From a virus: a stretch of DNA of 23,419 bases. Below are positions 6,952-14,656 of this stretch, one piece after another (position 1 is the stretch's first letter; every line of letters begins with the position of its first letter). Below the pieces are notes generated by a model, which made no database searches, was not told the origin of the DNA, and saw nothing but the letters and a program-made list of their open reading frames with translations. The stretch is from positions 1 through 23,419 of IMG/VR virus record IMGVR_UViG_3300021090_000671. The stretch is one strand, 5' to 3'. Made by a program: the position numbers and the translations under genes.

Positions 6952-8451
6952 TTATCCGCCTACGTTGGATTTGTGCAGTGGGAGGTCATCTGCCACACCA
7001 ACGGTTACGAACTGACGAACTTTGATTCGGCTCTCGTCATTGGCGAACATGGCGGGGTCTACCTCACTGGACGCCGAGAAGATCTGAGGCTTGACGCCGA
7101 AGATCTCGCCGAGCATGATGCCTGGGCGGAGTTTGGGGTCGATCACTGCTGCCCAATCGGTTGCATCTGTCCATTCAGGGACAGGAACGGGGTCGACGCG
7201 TCCGCCCCAACGCACGCTGGCGGTGGCTGGCACGTTTTGCGCCTGTGCATCCCAGCGTGGGACGAATAATGCTTCTGCAGCTGCGATGAGGTCGGCTGGT
7301 ACAAGGCATATGGATGGTTTGAGTCCCTGCGGCTTGCCTGTGCCATAATATCCGGTTGCGTTTTTGACCATGAGCTTTTTCTTGTACATGGCTGTGGCAA
7401 CTGCGTTCCATGCGGTGTAGTCTGTGCCGAGGGCTGTGGTCAGGAGGTTGACATGTCCGCCAGCTGTGGTTTGTGCCGTGGCGTTGAACAAGGCTCCACC
7501 ATCGGTCATGACTGGACCTGCTGCGCTGTTCTGTGTGAAGACGGCCGCGACCTGCTCCGAGATATTACGCATACCTGCGAGCGCGCATTCTCTCGGCATT
7601 CTTACAAATGCGCGTAAGTCGTCGTTGATGACGGCTTCGATGGTCAGGGGGGCGTATCCACCGTACTTGCCCCACTCGGAAGTTTCCTTGATGTCGCCGA
7701 TAGGTAGTTCGGTGTACTCTCCGCGCTCTGCAACGATTGGCAGGCTTGCGATGGTTCCGGTGCGGACCCATGTGGCGGTCTTTAGGTTGACGAAATGCTC
7801 GATGGTGACGATCTTCATCCACCATCCGTAGGAGTTTTCAAAATCCTTCCACGCGTCGATCAGCATTTTGTTTTGCACGTTTGCCACGATGCCGGGAAAA
7901 TTCGCGCTGACCAATGCGAATTCAGGGAAGTAGCCGCCTGTAAATTGCTCATCGCCTGTTGCCAGTCGATAGGCTTCGTTGATGCCTGCGAGTTTGTGGA
8001 CTTTGATCTTGGCTTCCTCTGGTGAGCGTTCCACACCGAACAAGTCTTCGAGCGCGATTCGGAATTGATCCCTGTTCGATAATCCGAATTCGTAATGTGC
8101 GCGTCCCGGTCCTTGCACGTTTGCGCCTGCGGTTAGGGCTGCGAGTTCCTCGCGGGCTTCGGTGATGGCGGCTGTCAGTTCGGTTGCCTTGAAGGCGCGT
8201 CCTGCGAATTGCTTGCGGACGCGCTTCTGCACGACTTCGGGTAATCTGGATGATGCGAGTCCGCTGTTGAGCAGAAAATCGCATTGCGCTACAAGAACGG
8301 CGTTGCTCTCGGCGAGTTGGGCTTCGAGTGCATTCATGCGTTCGGTTTCGCCGAGTAGCTGCGCGGCTGCCTGGCGATTGACTTCGATCTGAGTCAATGT
8401 GGGGTCGGCGTTGTTCTCGGACAACGCCTCGGTTGTGGTTTCTTCGGACAT
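6952..8451 (-). CDS. Nested scaffold-capsid product from an internal start
   Basis: In the same frame as the protease-capsid fusion, ATG 8451 (Met176, MSEETTTEALSEN) is preceded by AAAAAGGAG with eight bases spacing, as good as any start in the window. Translation from it would give 499 residues: scaffold-like segment plus capsid, without the protease. Phage lambda uses the same trick in gene C/Nu3, where an internal start makes the scaffold in excess. This would solve the stoichiometry problem of a 1:1 fusion, because capsids need hundreds of capsid subunits and few proteases. That it is used is inferred. Confidence 0.6.
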   Translation of the reverse strand: MSEETTTEALSENNADPTLTQIEVNRQAAAQLLGETERMNALEAQLAESNAVLVAQCDFLLNSGLASSRLPEVVQKRVRKQFAGRAFKATELTAAITEAREELAALTAGANVQGPGRAHYEFGLSNRDQFRIALEDLFGVERSPEEAKIKVHKLAGINEAYRLATGDEQFTGGYFPEFALVSANFPGIVANVQNKMLIDAWKDFENSYGWWMKIVTIEHFVNLKTATWVRTGTIASLPIVAERGEYTELPIGDIKETSEWGKYGGYAPLTIEAVINDDLRAFVRMPRECALAGMRNISEQVAAVFTQNSAAGPVMTDGGALFNATAQTTAGGHVNLLTTALGTDYTAWNAVATAMYKKKLMVKNATGYYGTGKPQGLKPSICLVPADLIAAAEALFVPRWDAQAQNVPATASVRWGGRVDPVPVPEWTDATDWAAVIDPKLRPGIMLGEIFGVKPQIFSASSEVDPAMFANDESRIKVRQFVTVGVADDLPLHKSNVGG

Positions 8452-8976
8452 GGTTGTATCTCCTTTTTGTCCTTGAACTAACGCCGAAAGGAATTTCCCT
8501 CCGCGCGCGGGGTCGATGACCACGTCAACAGATTTGACGCGGATAACCTTCGTGACTTCCCGTTTTGCGTTGAGTTGTACATTCAAAACGGTGGAAAATC
8601 CTACTGCTTGCATGATTGCCTGATTGCCTTTGGCTGCATCGCGGACGGCTAGAAGGATGTCGGCTGCGGGTCCGCCTGGTTTGAGTTTGAGTTGTATTCC
8701 TCGCTCGGTTTCGCTCCACGTGGGCATGTGGATCGTGCCTGCGAGGTCTCGCACGGATGGGCTCTCGAGAAAGCCTGCATGGTCGATGAATACGGGTTTG
8801 TCGGCATACAGTGGCATTGCATCCATCAGCACGGCTCTGCTGAATGTGATGTTGTGGCCTTTGGCTTCGCCTTCGGATATGGCGAGCATATCGAAACCCT
8901 CATCGGTGGCCGTGGCTTTGAGTTGGAAAATGAAATCCGATGGACTGCTTGACGTAGTGGTGTTGGGATTCGGCAT
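6952..8976 (-). CDS. Fused prohead protease - scaffold - major capsid protein
   Basis: 674 residues. Residues 1-170 look like an S78-type prohead protease: KPVFIDHAG with candidate catalytic His66 and QAVGFSTVL with candidate Ser128. Residues 176-280 are a helical, charged scaffold-like segment (QIEVNRQAAAQLLGETERMN). From about 285 to 674 follows an HK97-fold capsid subunit of the Mu gpT-like type, with LTIEAVINDDLRAFVRMPRE and a C-terminal domain ending PLHKSNVGG. Known protease-capsid fusions process themselves during head maturation; here cleavage should remove protease and scaffold. ATG 8976 overlaps the preceding reading frame (TAATG) and is preceded by two tandem AAGGAG sites. A strong internal ribosome site at codon 176 should give a second, protease-free product. 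Confidence 0.85.
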   Translation of the reverse strand: MPNPNTTTSSSPSDFIFQLKATATDEGFDMLAISEGEAKGHNITFSRAVLMDAMPLYADKPVFIDHAGFLESPSVRDLAGTIHMPTWSETERGIQLKLKPGGPAADILLAVRDAAKGNQAIMQAVGFSTVLNVQLNAKREVTKVIRVKSVDVVIDPARGGKFLSALVQGQKGDTTMSEETTTEALSENNADPTLTQIEVNRQAAAQLLGETERMNALEAQLAESNAVLVAQCDFLLNSGLASSRLPEVVQKRVRKQFAGRAFKATELTAAITEAREELAALTAGANVQGPGRAHYEFGLSNRDQFRIALEDLFGVERSPEEAKIKVHKLAGINEAYRLATGDEQFTGGYFPEFALVSANFPGIVANVQNKMLIDAWKDFENSYGWWMKIVTIEHFVNLKTATWVRTGTIASLPIVAERGEYTELPIGDIKETSEWGKYGGYAPLTIEAVINDDLRAFVRMPRECALAGMRNISEQVAAVFTQNSAAGPVMTDGGALFNATAQTTAGGHVNLLTTALGTDYTAWNAVATAMYKKKLMVKNATGYYGTGKPQGLKPSICLVPADLIAAAEALFVPRWDAQAQNVPATASVRWGGRVDPVPVPEWTDATDWAAVIDPKLRPGIMLGEIFGVKPQIFSASSEVDPAMFANDESRIKVRQFVTVGVADDLPLHKSNVGG
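8449..8464 (-). promoter_or_regulatory. Internal ribosome binding site inside the protease-capsid gene
   Basis: On the minus strand AGGAG (8460-8464, inside AAAAAGGAGA) lies eight bases before ATG 8449-8451. In the fusion it encodes the linker QKGDTT between protease and scaffold, the place where a start for a protease-free capsid would be useful. Confidence 0.65.
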
Positions 8977-9278
8977 TAGGTTCTCCTTCTTTCTCCTTGT
9001 TTGATACCCTGGCAGTTCCAGTATTGGATTGTGCGCACGGTGTTTAGGTTGTGTCGCGCGATCTGTTCTGCCAATTTGTCTGTGAATTTAGGTTTGGTCA
9101 TTCCTGAAAATTCCTGTCCATTTTCGTTGAACGTTGCTGCCTTCGTACCGAAGGTGACATATTCAATTCAGGTGTAGGGATGCGCCGCAACGTAGCGGAA
9201 GAGTTCCGACTGGCCGATATAAACCAGTCGTTTGTTTTTGGTGTTTTGTCCGGCGTTTGCAGGTCGTGGGCCTGGCAT
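8976..9278 (-). pseudogene. Small late gene interrupted by one in-frame TGA
   Basis: From ATG 9278 (AAAGGAG 12 bases upstream) the frame encodes 36 residues, MPGPRPANAGQNTKNKRLVY and on to VAAHPYT, then a TGA at 9168-9170. The same frame continues without any further stop for 63 residues (IEYVTFGTKAATFNENGQEF, later a basic tail GIKQGERRRT) and ends in TAATG on the capsid start. If the TGA were TGG the joined protein would be 100 residues and look natural (YT-W-IEYVTFGTK). The second half has its own ATG at 9101 with a moderate AGGA, giving a 41-residue product. TGA is a normal stop elsewhere in the genome. A nonsense mutation, readthrough, or two separate micro-genes are possible. No family is recognised. 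Confidence 0.5.
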
Positions 9279-9320
9279 GGTTTCGATACGCTCCTTTCAG
9301 TCGCTACTCAACCCGAGTGG

Positions 9321-10667
9321 TTATTCTTCTTCCTTTGTGTCGCCTGGGTCTGTGCCTGGATCTTCCACTACTGCGGGTTGTTGTTCGGTGGGCTTCACAA
9401 GCGGCTTGCGCTTGATCTTGGGTACTTTGCTTTCATCCCAAACTTCGGCGAACATCTTGTAGACGAGCCTCATAAATTCTTTTGGCTCGATGGCTTCGCG
9501 GTCGTACATATCGGCGAGTTGTGGATAGGCTCGGCCTAATGCGAGCGCGAGTGTTGCATTGTCACGCTCGGTGATGTCGGGTCCTTCGACCCATATCTTC
9601 GCTTTTGGTTTGTCTTTGCCTGCGACCTTTGCGGCGACGCGTCCCATGTCGATCAACATTTCAAAAAAATCATTCTGTGTTTCTTCGAGTGTGCGGAAGG
9701 TCGGCGTGCCTGCGGCTTCGGCTGTGGTGCTGATTGCGCTTTCGCCTTCGGCGTGCCAGTGCATCGGCTGGCCTGCTCCATCCATGATCATTTTCTTGAT
9801 CGCTGTTCCGTCCATGCTTGCGTCGAAGGCGTCGAGGTTTGCGGACAGGATGCCGTATTTCTCTCCTGAGTTTTCGTTGAGTACGAGTAGGCTTCCTGGC
9901 TTGGGTGGGTTGGCGTTGAGATATTTCTCTCTGGCGCTTCGCTCGCTTTCGTTCGCATATAGTCCACTTACGACATACATGAATACGGTTCGGAATCTAT
10001 TGAGCCTGACCCGATCTTCGAGCCATGATGAAAACCGTCCTATCCATACCAGCAGCGGAGATAGGTCGGCTTCCCCCCAGGGGCTTCCTACGGGCTGGTT
10101 GCTGGCGAAGTGCATCATGAACGTGGTTTTATCTGTGCCGTCGCTGTAGGCGTTCCATTTGTCAGTTTTGGTTTCGTCCTTGAAGTAGCCTATTTCCTGT
10201 TCTACATCGTTTTCGGTTGTCTCGATATCCTCGATCTTCTCGGCCGGCGTAGCTCGGATGATGGTCATTCCATCGGCTTGCACATTGAACAGGAAGAATA
10301 GATTGCCGGTGCGGGTGTCCTCATCCTTCCAGCGTTTGACGTTGCGGTTGAATCGGTTGAGTGGATGGTTCCACCATTGGGTGAGGAAGTCCTGAAGCGC
10401 GGGGTCATCGCTTTTGATCGTGAGTCCCTTGCCAACGACAAAGGATGTCATGAGTTTGACAATTCGCCTGGCTATTGGATTGACGCGCCATGCGCGCATT
10501 GATTCCGCAAATACCTTTTTGCGATCCCATGCGCTGCGGCCTTCGTACAGGTTGGATAATCCGCCTGTGAAAAAATTATTATCCCGTTCGGGGCTGAGCG
10601 CGAGCGATGCTTCGAGCGCATCATTGAGCATAGAGATTTGGTTTTCGAGTTGTTTTTTAGTGGGCAT
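9321..10667 (-). CDS. Portal protein
   Basis: 448 residues. The protein has the layout of siphovirus/Mu-type portals: an N-terminal helical region, WRVNPIARRIVKLMTSFVVG (the conserved entry helix with N-P and R-I-V), a wing with WWNHPLNRFNR and GNLFFLFNVQADG, a stem and crown with MMHFASNQPVGSPWGEADLS, then IKKMIMDGAGQPMHW. The C-terminal tail is acidic and proline-rich (DPGTDPGDTKEEE). It forms the dodecameric ring through which TerL pumps DNA. ATG 10667 follows the lysozyme stop by three bases with AGGA upstream. The order TerL, lysozyme, portal, protease-capsid is standard apart from the inserted lysozyme. Confidence 0.88.
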   Translation of the reverse strand: MPTKKQLENQISMLNDALEASLALSPERDNNFFTGGLSNLYEGRSAWDRKKVFAESMRAWRVNPIARRIVKLMTSFVVGKGLTIKSDDPALQDFLTQWWNHPLNRFNRNVKRWKDEDTRTGNLFFLFNVQADGMTIIRATPAEKIEDIETTENDVEQEIGYFKDETKTDKWNAYSDGTDKTTFMMHFASNQPVGSPWGEADLSPLLVWIGRFSSWLEDRVRLNRFRTVFMYVVSGLYANESERSAREKYLNANPPKPGSLLVLNENSGEKYGILSANLDAFDASMDGTAIKKMIMDGAGQPMHWHAEGESAISTTAEAAGTPTFRTLEETQNDFFEMLIDMGRVAAKVAGKDKPKAKIWVEGPDITERDNATLALALGRAYPQLADMYDREAIEPKEFMRLVYKMFAEVWDESKVPKIKRKPLVKPTEQQPAVVEDPGTDPGDTKEEE

Positions 10668-10670
10668 TTT

Positions 10671-11882
10671 CTATCCTGTCACCGCGCCTAGGTCGGCTTT
10701 GTGGATCCATACTACCTTGGGTGTCTCTCCCGACTGGTAGCGGATATCCTTGGGGAATGCGTAGGCTTTGCCGCCTGCGGTGTAGGCTATGTGTGTGATG
10801 GTGCAGTCGATGGCTCGCCAATCGCGGTAGGTGTTGATCTTGTCGGCCTCGGAAAAGCTGCTCCATACGGGATGACCTGGGATGAGCTGCCAGTAGTCAA
10901 AGACCGTGACTTTGTTGAGTGTTGCCCAGAGGGTCTCGAGATTGACTTCGTTGTCGTCTGGCGACTTGTAGACTTTTACCAATCCGTTTGGGTTCGGGTC
11001 ATTCTCTGTGACCTGGTACGTGGTGCGCCCGTCATTTGTGGGCGGAGGACTGCTGCCTCCGTCTGGCAGGCTGATCCCTTTGATTGCAAGGCCGATCTCG
11101 CCGAGTTTCTCGATTAGTTGATTCCATTGTTCGGGGGTAATAGGCATGTCGTCCTCTCCTGGTGTGGGTTCGGGTTCGTCGATTTTGAAGTGGCTCCGCA
11201 TTTGTTGAGCCGTCCCATTGAAAACATTTAGGTCGCAGGCGGTTGGGCGTGTGACTCCGTATAGTGGCCCGTTGCCTTTGCTGGTGTACTGCCATAAATC
11301 CCAGCCTGCCGTTCGGCTTGTTGGGTTCGAGGGTGTGCCGTTCGGGTTTGGAATGTTGAACCATTGCGCCTGCCATAGTCCGATGCTATTCCAGTCGATC
11401 CCAAATTTCGCTGCGCTCGGGGTGATATAGGTCTTGTATATATTCAGGGATGTGTAAAGCAGGCATTCCTTCCCTGTTCGATCCTGTATGTAGTGAATCC
11501 ATTTCCATGCTTCATAAGCAAAGTCCAAAGTCAGGGCGTTGAAAGAGGCCTCGAAGTCGCAGGCGAAGAAATGATAGGCATACGGCGACACGATCTCGAG
11601 AAATTTATCGGCCTGTGTTTTCCATGCGCTTCCTGAATTTAGGTAGTGATAGGCTCCGCCGATCCCGACCCGCATCACACCTTCGATGAGGCTCGCAAAC
11701 GCCTCATCGCGTGTGGTTCTGTAGCTTGCGCGCTGGATCACGAAGTCAAGTTGTCCTGCGGCTGTTTCGGGTGTGAATTTCTTGTCATACTTCGATACGT
11801 CGATGCCATGTGCACGCGCGCTGACGACTGCTCCCTGTGGGAATAGTGAAAAGTAGGCGGAGTGTGTAAAGCTAGTAAGCAT
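10671..11882 (-). CDS. GH25 lysozyme (endolysin-type muramidase)
   Basis: 403 residues. Residues 25-225 match the GH25 muramidase fold: HGIDVSKYD with Asp28, LDFVIQRASYRT, GGAYHYLNSG, and FFACDFEAS with the catalytic-type Asp109 and Glu111, then GWDLWQYTSKG and CDLNVFNG. The enzyme would cleave the MurNAc-GlcNAc bond of peptidoglycan. A linker (EPEPTPGEDD) leads to an unrecognised domain of about 150 residues, rich in W and Y, perhaps for cell-wall binding. There is no signal peptide. The start ATG 11882 overlaps the TerL stop with GAGGA eight bases upstream. An endolysin between TerL and portal is unusual; a virion-associated lysozyme acting on DNA entry is an alternative. Confidence 0.85.
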   Translation of the reverse strand: MLTSFTHSAYFSLFPQGAVVSARAHGIDVSKYDKKFTPETAAGQLDFVIQRASYRTTRDEAFASLIEGVMRVGIGGAYHYLNSGSAWKTQADKFLEIVSPYAYHFFACDFEASFNALTLDFAYEAWKWIHYIQDRTGKECLLYTSLNIYKTYITPSAAKFGIDWNSIGLWQAQWFNIPNPNGTPSNPTSRTAGWDLWQYTSKGNGPLYGVTRPTACDLNVFNGTAQQMRSHFKIDEPEPTPGEDDMPITPEQWNQLIEKLGEIGLAIKGISLPDGGSSPPPTNDGRTTYQVTENDPNPNGLVKVYKSPDDNEVNLETLWATLNKVTVFDYWQLIPGHPVWSSFSEADKINTYRDWRAIDCTITHIAYTAGGKAYAFPKDIRYQSGETPKVVWIHKADLGAVTG

Positions 11883-13359
11883 TTGACATTTCCTCGAGTG
11901 CGTCTGGCTGTTCTATGATTATGGTCTCGGATGGTACATACCATTCGAGTTTGTCGAGTTCGGATGTGAGTGCGTCGGCGGTGATGTGGTCATCGTGAAT
12001 GAGTTGCCCATTTGCTCCGCGTGTTCCATCCTTCACTCCCCACCGCATTGTCTTTGCTGGTCCTATCAGGATCTCGCTTTCGCAGTTGGCGTATTGCTCG
12101 GCGATTGCCTCGGATGGGTCGCAGTCTCGGAATCGGCCCGTCTCGATCATGCCGATAAATGCGTATCCCATTTCGCTTTTGACCTGCTGTGTAAACTTGA
12201 CGGCTATTGTTTTGGTTGGATATTTCTTTGCACACATGCCCCAAAGTCCCTCGCCTACGCCCGTTGCGTCGATGACAAGGTATTGCATGTTCCATGAGCT
12301 CATGAGTGCGTCGATCGTGCCGAAGATGGAAACATGATTGACGCCCTGAAATTCGAGTCTTTTGACTCGGCGATAGATGGGCGCTTGCAGGGTGTCGAGA
12401 CTGGATAGGTCAATGTCTGTGATGCCGATGGTCACATAGTCGCGGCCCGGGTTGCCCATACCATCGAGGTTGAGCAGGGCTTCGTCCTGTCCGCCCACGT
12501 CCATTGTCAGCGCGTAGACGTGACCTTCTATCGGCATTTCCTGCTTGGGTTGATCTCCGATCATCAGGGCGCGACGTGCGGCATTGAACATGCCTGTCAG
12601 TTCGTCGATCTCCTCGCAGAAGTATTGGGTCTTGACGAGTGGATGTTGTCTGCCGAGTTTCTTGATCTCTCCGTCCACGAATCGGCCGTAGGCAGGCACG
12701 ATCTTTCTAACTTGGTCGGCTGTATACAGGAACACGCGTTTGATGCCGTCCTTCTTTTCGAGTTCTCGAGCGGCTCGCATTTCACGCGCGAGCAGGGTCT
12801 TGCTTGTCCATGTGGTTCCAATGATCAAGCGGGTTGCGTTCGTGCTGGCGGTCATGGGGACGAAACGTTTATCGTAGATGGCGGGTTCGATGTCCTGGGC
12901 TTCGTTCACGACAAGCAGGAGTGATGCAACTGCTCCAACAACGTTGGCGGCGGCGTCTGCCGATAGGAACGAAGTGACGCAGTTGCCGATCATCCGCATG
13001 AAGTCAGAGCGTTTATCCCACAGGGTTTTGGTCAGGAGGTTGCCGTTGAGTCGTTTTTCGAGTCGGACGATGGCATTGATCGTCTGCGGCTTGTAGGTGG
13101 GATTTGCGACGACGATTCCCACGTCGCGGTGTGCGAATAAGAGCATGAGCCATGAGAGCAGGTTTGCGAGTACTTCGTCCTTGCCTGCCTGGCGTGAAAT
13201 GATAAGTACGATGGTGAGACCTTGTTTCTTTCGGATCGAGTCGGCGATTGCGCGGGCGGGTTCCAACTGGTATGGGCGCATCTTCAGCCCTCCCCCGCGC
13301 TCGGTGAAGGTGTCGAACTTCTTTACGATCTGTTTGATGGTCTGAATGAGTGTGCTCAT
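11872..13359 (-). CDS. terL: Terminase large subunit (packaging ATPase/nuclease)
   Basis: 495 residues from ATG 13359, which overlaps the preceding TGA (ATGA). A longer upstream frame exists but overlaps that gene and looks like a shadow. The ATPase half has a Walker A-like motif IISRQAGKDEV at about 54-63, typical of TerL (R-Q-x-G-K), and a Walker B-like LLLVVNEAQD at about 147-156. The nuclease half begins near GHVYALTMDVGGQDEALLNL, with the first metal-binding Asp, continues with YLVIDATGVGEGLWG, and has a late acidic HDDHITADAL site, as in RNase-H-like terminase nucleases. It drives DNA into proheads through the portal and cuts it. The N-terminus RGGGLKMRPYQLEPARA is the usual adenine-binding entry. 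Confidence 0.9.
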   Translation of the reverse strand: MSTLIQTIKQIVKKFDTFTERGGGLKMRPYQLEPARAIADSIRKKQGLTIVLIISRQAGKDEVLANLLSWLMLLFAHRDVGIVVANPTYKPQTINAIVRLEKRLNGNLLTKTLWDKRSDFMRMIGNCVTSFLSADAAANVVGAVASLLLVVNEAQDIEPAIYDKRFVPMTASTNATRLIIGTTWTSKTLLAREMRAARELEKKDGIKRVFLYTADQVRKIVPAYGRFVDGEIKKLGRQHPLVKTQYFCEEIDELTGMFNAARRALMIGDQPKQEMPIEGHVYALTMDVGGQDEALLNLDGMGNPGRDYVTIGITDIDLSSLDTLQAPIYRRVKRLEFQGVNHVSIFGTIDALMSSWNMQYLVIDATGVGEGLWGMCAKKYPTKTIAVKFTQQVKSEMGYAFIGMIETGRFRDCDPSEAIAEQYANCESEILIGPAKTMRWGVKDGTRGANGQLIHDDHITADALTSELDKLEWYVPSETIIIEQPDALEEMSNAY

Positions 13360-13490
13360 GATAATAATATTGCCAGGAGACATGTGATAATCAGTCCCAA
13401 TACGAGTGGTGCAATGAAGGCCAGGGCGGCTTTGAATGCTTCGCGGTCGGCTTCTTTTTGTTCTTCGGGAGTGCGAGTGTTGAAGTTCAT
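13356..13490 (-). CDS. One-helix membrane protein between terminase genes (44 aa)
   Basis: ATG 13490 overlaps the TerS stop (ATGA) and its own TGA overlaps the TerL start (ATGA), so three genes are chained by four-base overlaps. The product starts with a charged helix (NTRTPEEQKEADREAFKAAL) and ends in one hydrophobic helix (AFIAPLVLGLIITCLLAILLS). The perfect double coupling is strong support that it is translated despite its size. A pinholin, antiholin or membrane anchor is possible; no family is recognisable. Confidence 0.7.
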   Translation of the reverse strand: MNFNTRTPEEQKEADREAFKAALAFIAPLVLGLIITCLLAILLS

Positions 13491-13972
13491 AATCCCATCT
13501 CCAAACGTAATTCTTCGAGTGCCTCGGTGATGGATTTCTCAACGGCTCCGCCTTTGCCTTTGATCAGGTAGTGCGTTCGTTCGAGGGTTGCGAGGGATTG
13601 GGTCATAAGAGTCAGGGTGTTGAGTTGCTTTAGATAATGGTCGTCGCGCGTGTTGCTGTCGGTTCCGTCTTTGCCCTTGAAATACACAACAGAGAAATTT
13701 AATTGCTCGGTGAGCCTGTCCATGCATACGCGTAGCAGGTCGATCTCGCTTTCGATGGAATGCTGTTCGCTCTCGGCAAGGCGCTCGCTTTCGCTCTCAT
13801 TGAATCGGCTCGAATAAAAACCATGCTTTTCTGCATTGTTATTGCCTGGCTGCGCGCCGGGTTTGCGGCCGTTCTTGCCTTTGGATTTGCGACGACGAAC
13901 GGAGGAGCGCCCAGCAGGAGGCGGCGTACTCGCCGCCGACGGAGCCGATTTCCCGTTTTCCTTTTTTTGCAT
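13487..13972 (-). CDS. terS: Terminase small subunit-like protein
   Basis: 161 residues. After a basic, disordered N-terminus (RRRKSKGKNGRKPGAQ) comes PGNNNAEKHGFYSSRF, the signature of a family of small terminase-like proteins (G-x-x-x-G-N-x-N-A-x-K-H-G-F-Y). The rest is helical, with a middle SIESEIDLLRVCMDRLTEQ and a C-terminal QLNTLTLMTQSLATLERTHY helix pair that should oligomerise. TerS recognises the packaging site and presents DNA to TerL, two genes downstream and linked by ATGA overlaps. The Shine-Dalgarno is weak. The family motif plus position make the call good; no classical HTH is evident. Confidence 0.75.
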   Translation of the reverse strand: MQKKENGKSAPSAASTPPPAGRSSVRRRKSKGKNGRKPGAQPGNNNAEKHGFYSSRFNESESERLAESEQHSIESEIDLLRVCMDRLTEQLNFSVVYFKGKDGTDSNTRDDHYLKQLNTLTLMTQSLATLERTHYLIKGKGGAVEKSITEALEELRLEMGL

Positions 13973-13975
13973 CGG

Positions 13976-14323
13976 CTATCGCTTTCGTTCGGTCGCGGCT
14001 CTGAGCAGGTCTTTTGTAATGCCCATGCGTTCGTAACGTTCCTCGGACTCTCGTTCGTGCTCGGCAAGTTTGTTCATGATTGCATTGTGTGACAGTTTGA
14101 TCTCACTAATAAGCTGCTGGTTGAATGCTGCGTAGAGTTGCAATACATCGTCGCTGTGTTTGATCTGCCGATCCTGCATATCTTTTTCGTGCACTTCCCT
14201 TCGGCTTTCGAGTGTCGTGGCGTTGGTTATCCTGCGTTCCTCGCGTTTGGCGTCCAGCAGGATATACAGGATGACAAAGCCGAGGTAGGGTGATGCTTCG
14301 ATGATCTTGCTGATAACATCCAT
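13976..14323 (-). CDS. Membrane-anchored coiled-coil protein
   Basis: 115 residues from ATG 14323, overlapping the preceding stop (TGATG). One hydrophobic segment at about 11-26 (SPYLGFVILYILLDAK) is followed by a long charged helix (REERRITNATTLESRREVHE to KDLLRAATERKR) with heptad character. An N-terminal membrane anchor plus a coiled coil resembles phage holin-like XhlA/BhlA proteins and i-spanin subunits. Being the second gene after the early terminator, it may be one of the first late genes. The lysis role is only a topological guess. Confidence 0.6.
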   Translation of the reverse strand: MDVISKIIEASPYLGFVILYILLDAKREERRITNATTLESRREVHEKDMQDRQIKHSDDVLQLYAAFNQQLISEIKLSHNAIMNKLAEHERESEERYERMGITKDLLRAATERKR

Positions 14324-14544
14324 CACGACATGACCAATTTTCCAGACACGCGGAATCGGACGTTGCTTCTGGGTGTCTCTCGAATTCGAGCATTCAGATA
14401 GATTGCAAGGTTTTCTGCGACCTCATTTGTGAGTTCGATGTCGACGGTGGTGTTTCGATCTCTCCCGATGTAATCCATCTGAATTTCTGTTTCAAGTGCG
14501 ACGACATATAACGTGATGGGTCTTGGTTGTGCGGGTTCTGGCAT
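14323..14544 (-). CDS. Hypothetical protein, first gene after the terminator
   Basis: 73 residues from ATG 14544 (MPEPAQPRPITLYV) with AAGGA seven bases upstream. A longer frame beginning at 14574 would run through the terminator hairpin and is rejected. The protein looks like a compact beta-rich fold (VVALETEIQMDYIGR, TTVDIELTNEVAENL, NVRFRVSGKLVMS). I recognise no family. It lies only about 10 bases beyond the T tract of an intrinsic terminator, so there is no space for its own promoter; it must be reached by readthrough or antitermination, or from a promoter inside the terminator region. Confidence 0.65.
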   Translation of the reverse strand: MPEPAQPRPITLYVVALETEIQMDYIGRDRNTTVDIELTNEVAENLAIYLNARIRETPRSNVRFRVSGKLVMS

Positions 14545-14555
14545 GGGTTCCTTGG

Positions 14556-14588
14556 AAATAAAAAAGCCGCGCACATTAGTGCGCGGCT
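14556..14588 (-). terminator. Intrinsic terminator at the early/late boundary
   Basis: A perfect 10-bp GC-rich stem (AGCCGCGCAC, 14579-14588 on the minus strand reading into 14565-14574) with loop TAAT is followed on the minus strand by TTTTTTATTT. This is a textbook Rho-independent terminator for the leftward region above it. The next gene begins about a dozen bases later. Confidence 0.9.
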
Positions 14589-14656
14589 GGCTTTGAAGGC
14601 AGTCGCCTTGTCCACTTCGGGGCTCTGGCGCGGGAGTGGCGGTTTTGGGCAGTATA

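Noticed and set aside
9180-9539. Plus-strand frames opposite the portal and small gene
   Set aside because: They are antisense to supported genes, lack ribosome sites and have Cys/Trp-rich compositions typical of shadows.
11872-13542. Longer TerL frame starting at 13542
   Set aside because: The extra 61 residues (H/R/S-rich) overlap TerS and the 44-aa gene and look like an out-of-frame shadow; ATG 13359 has an ATGA overlap with the preceding stop.
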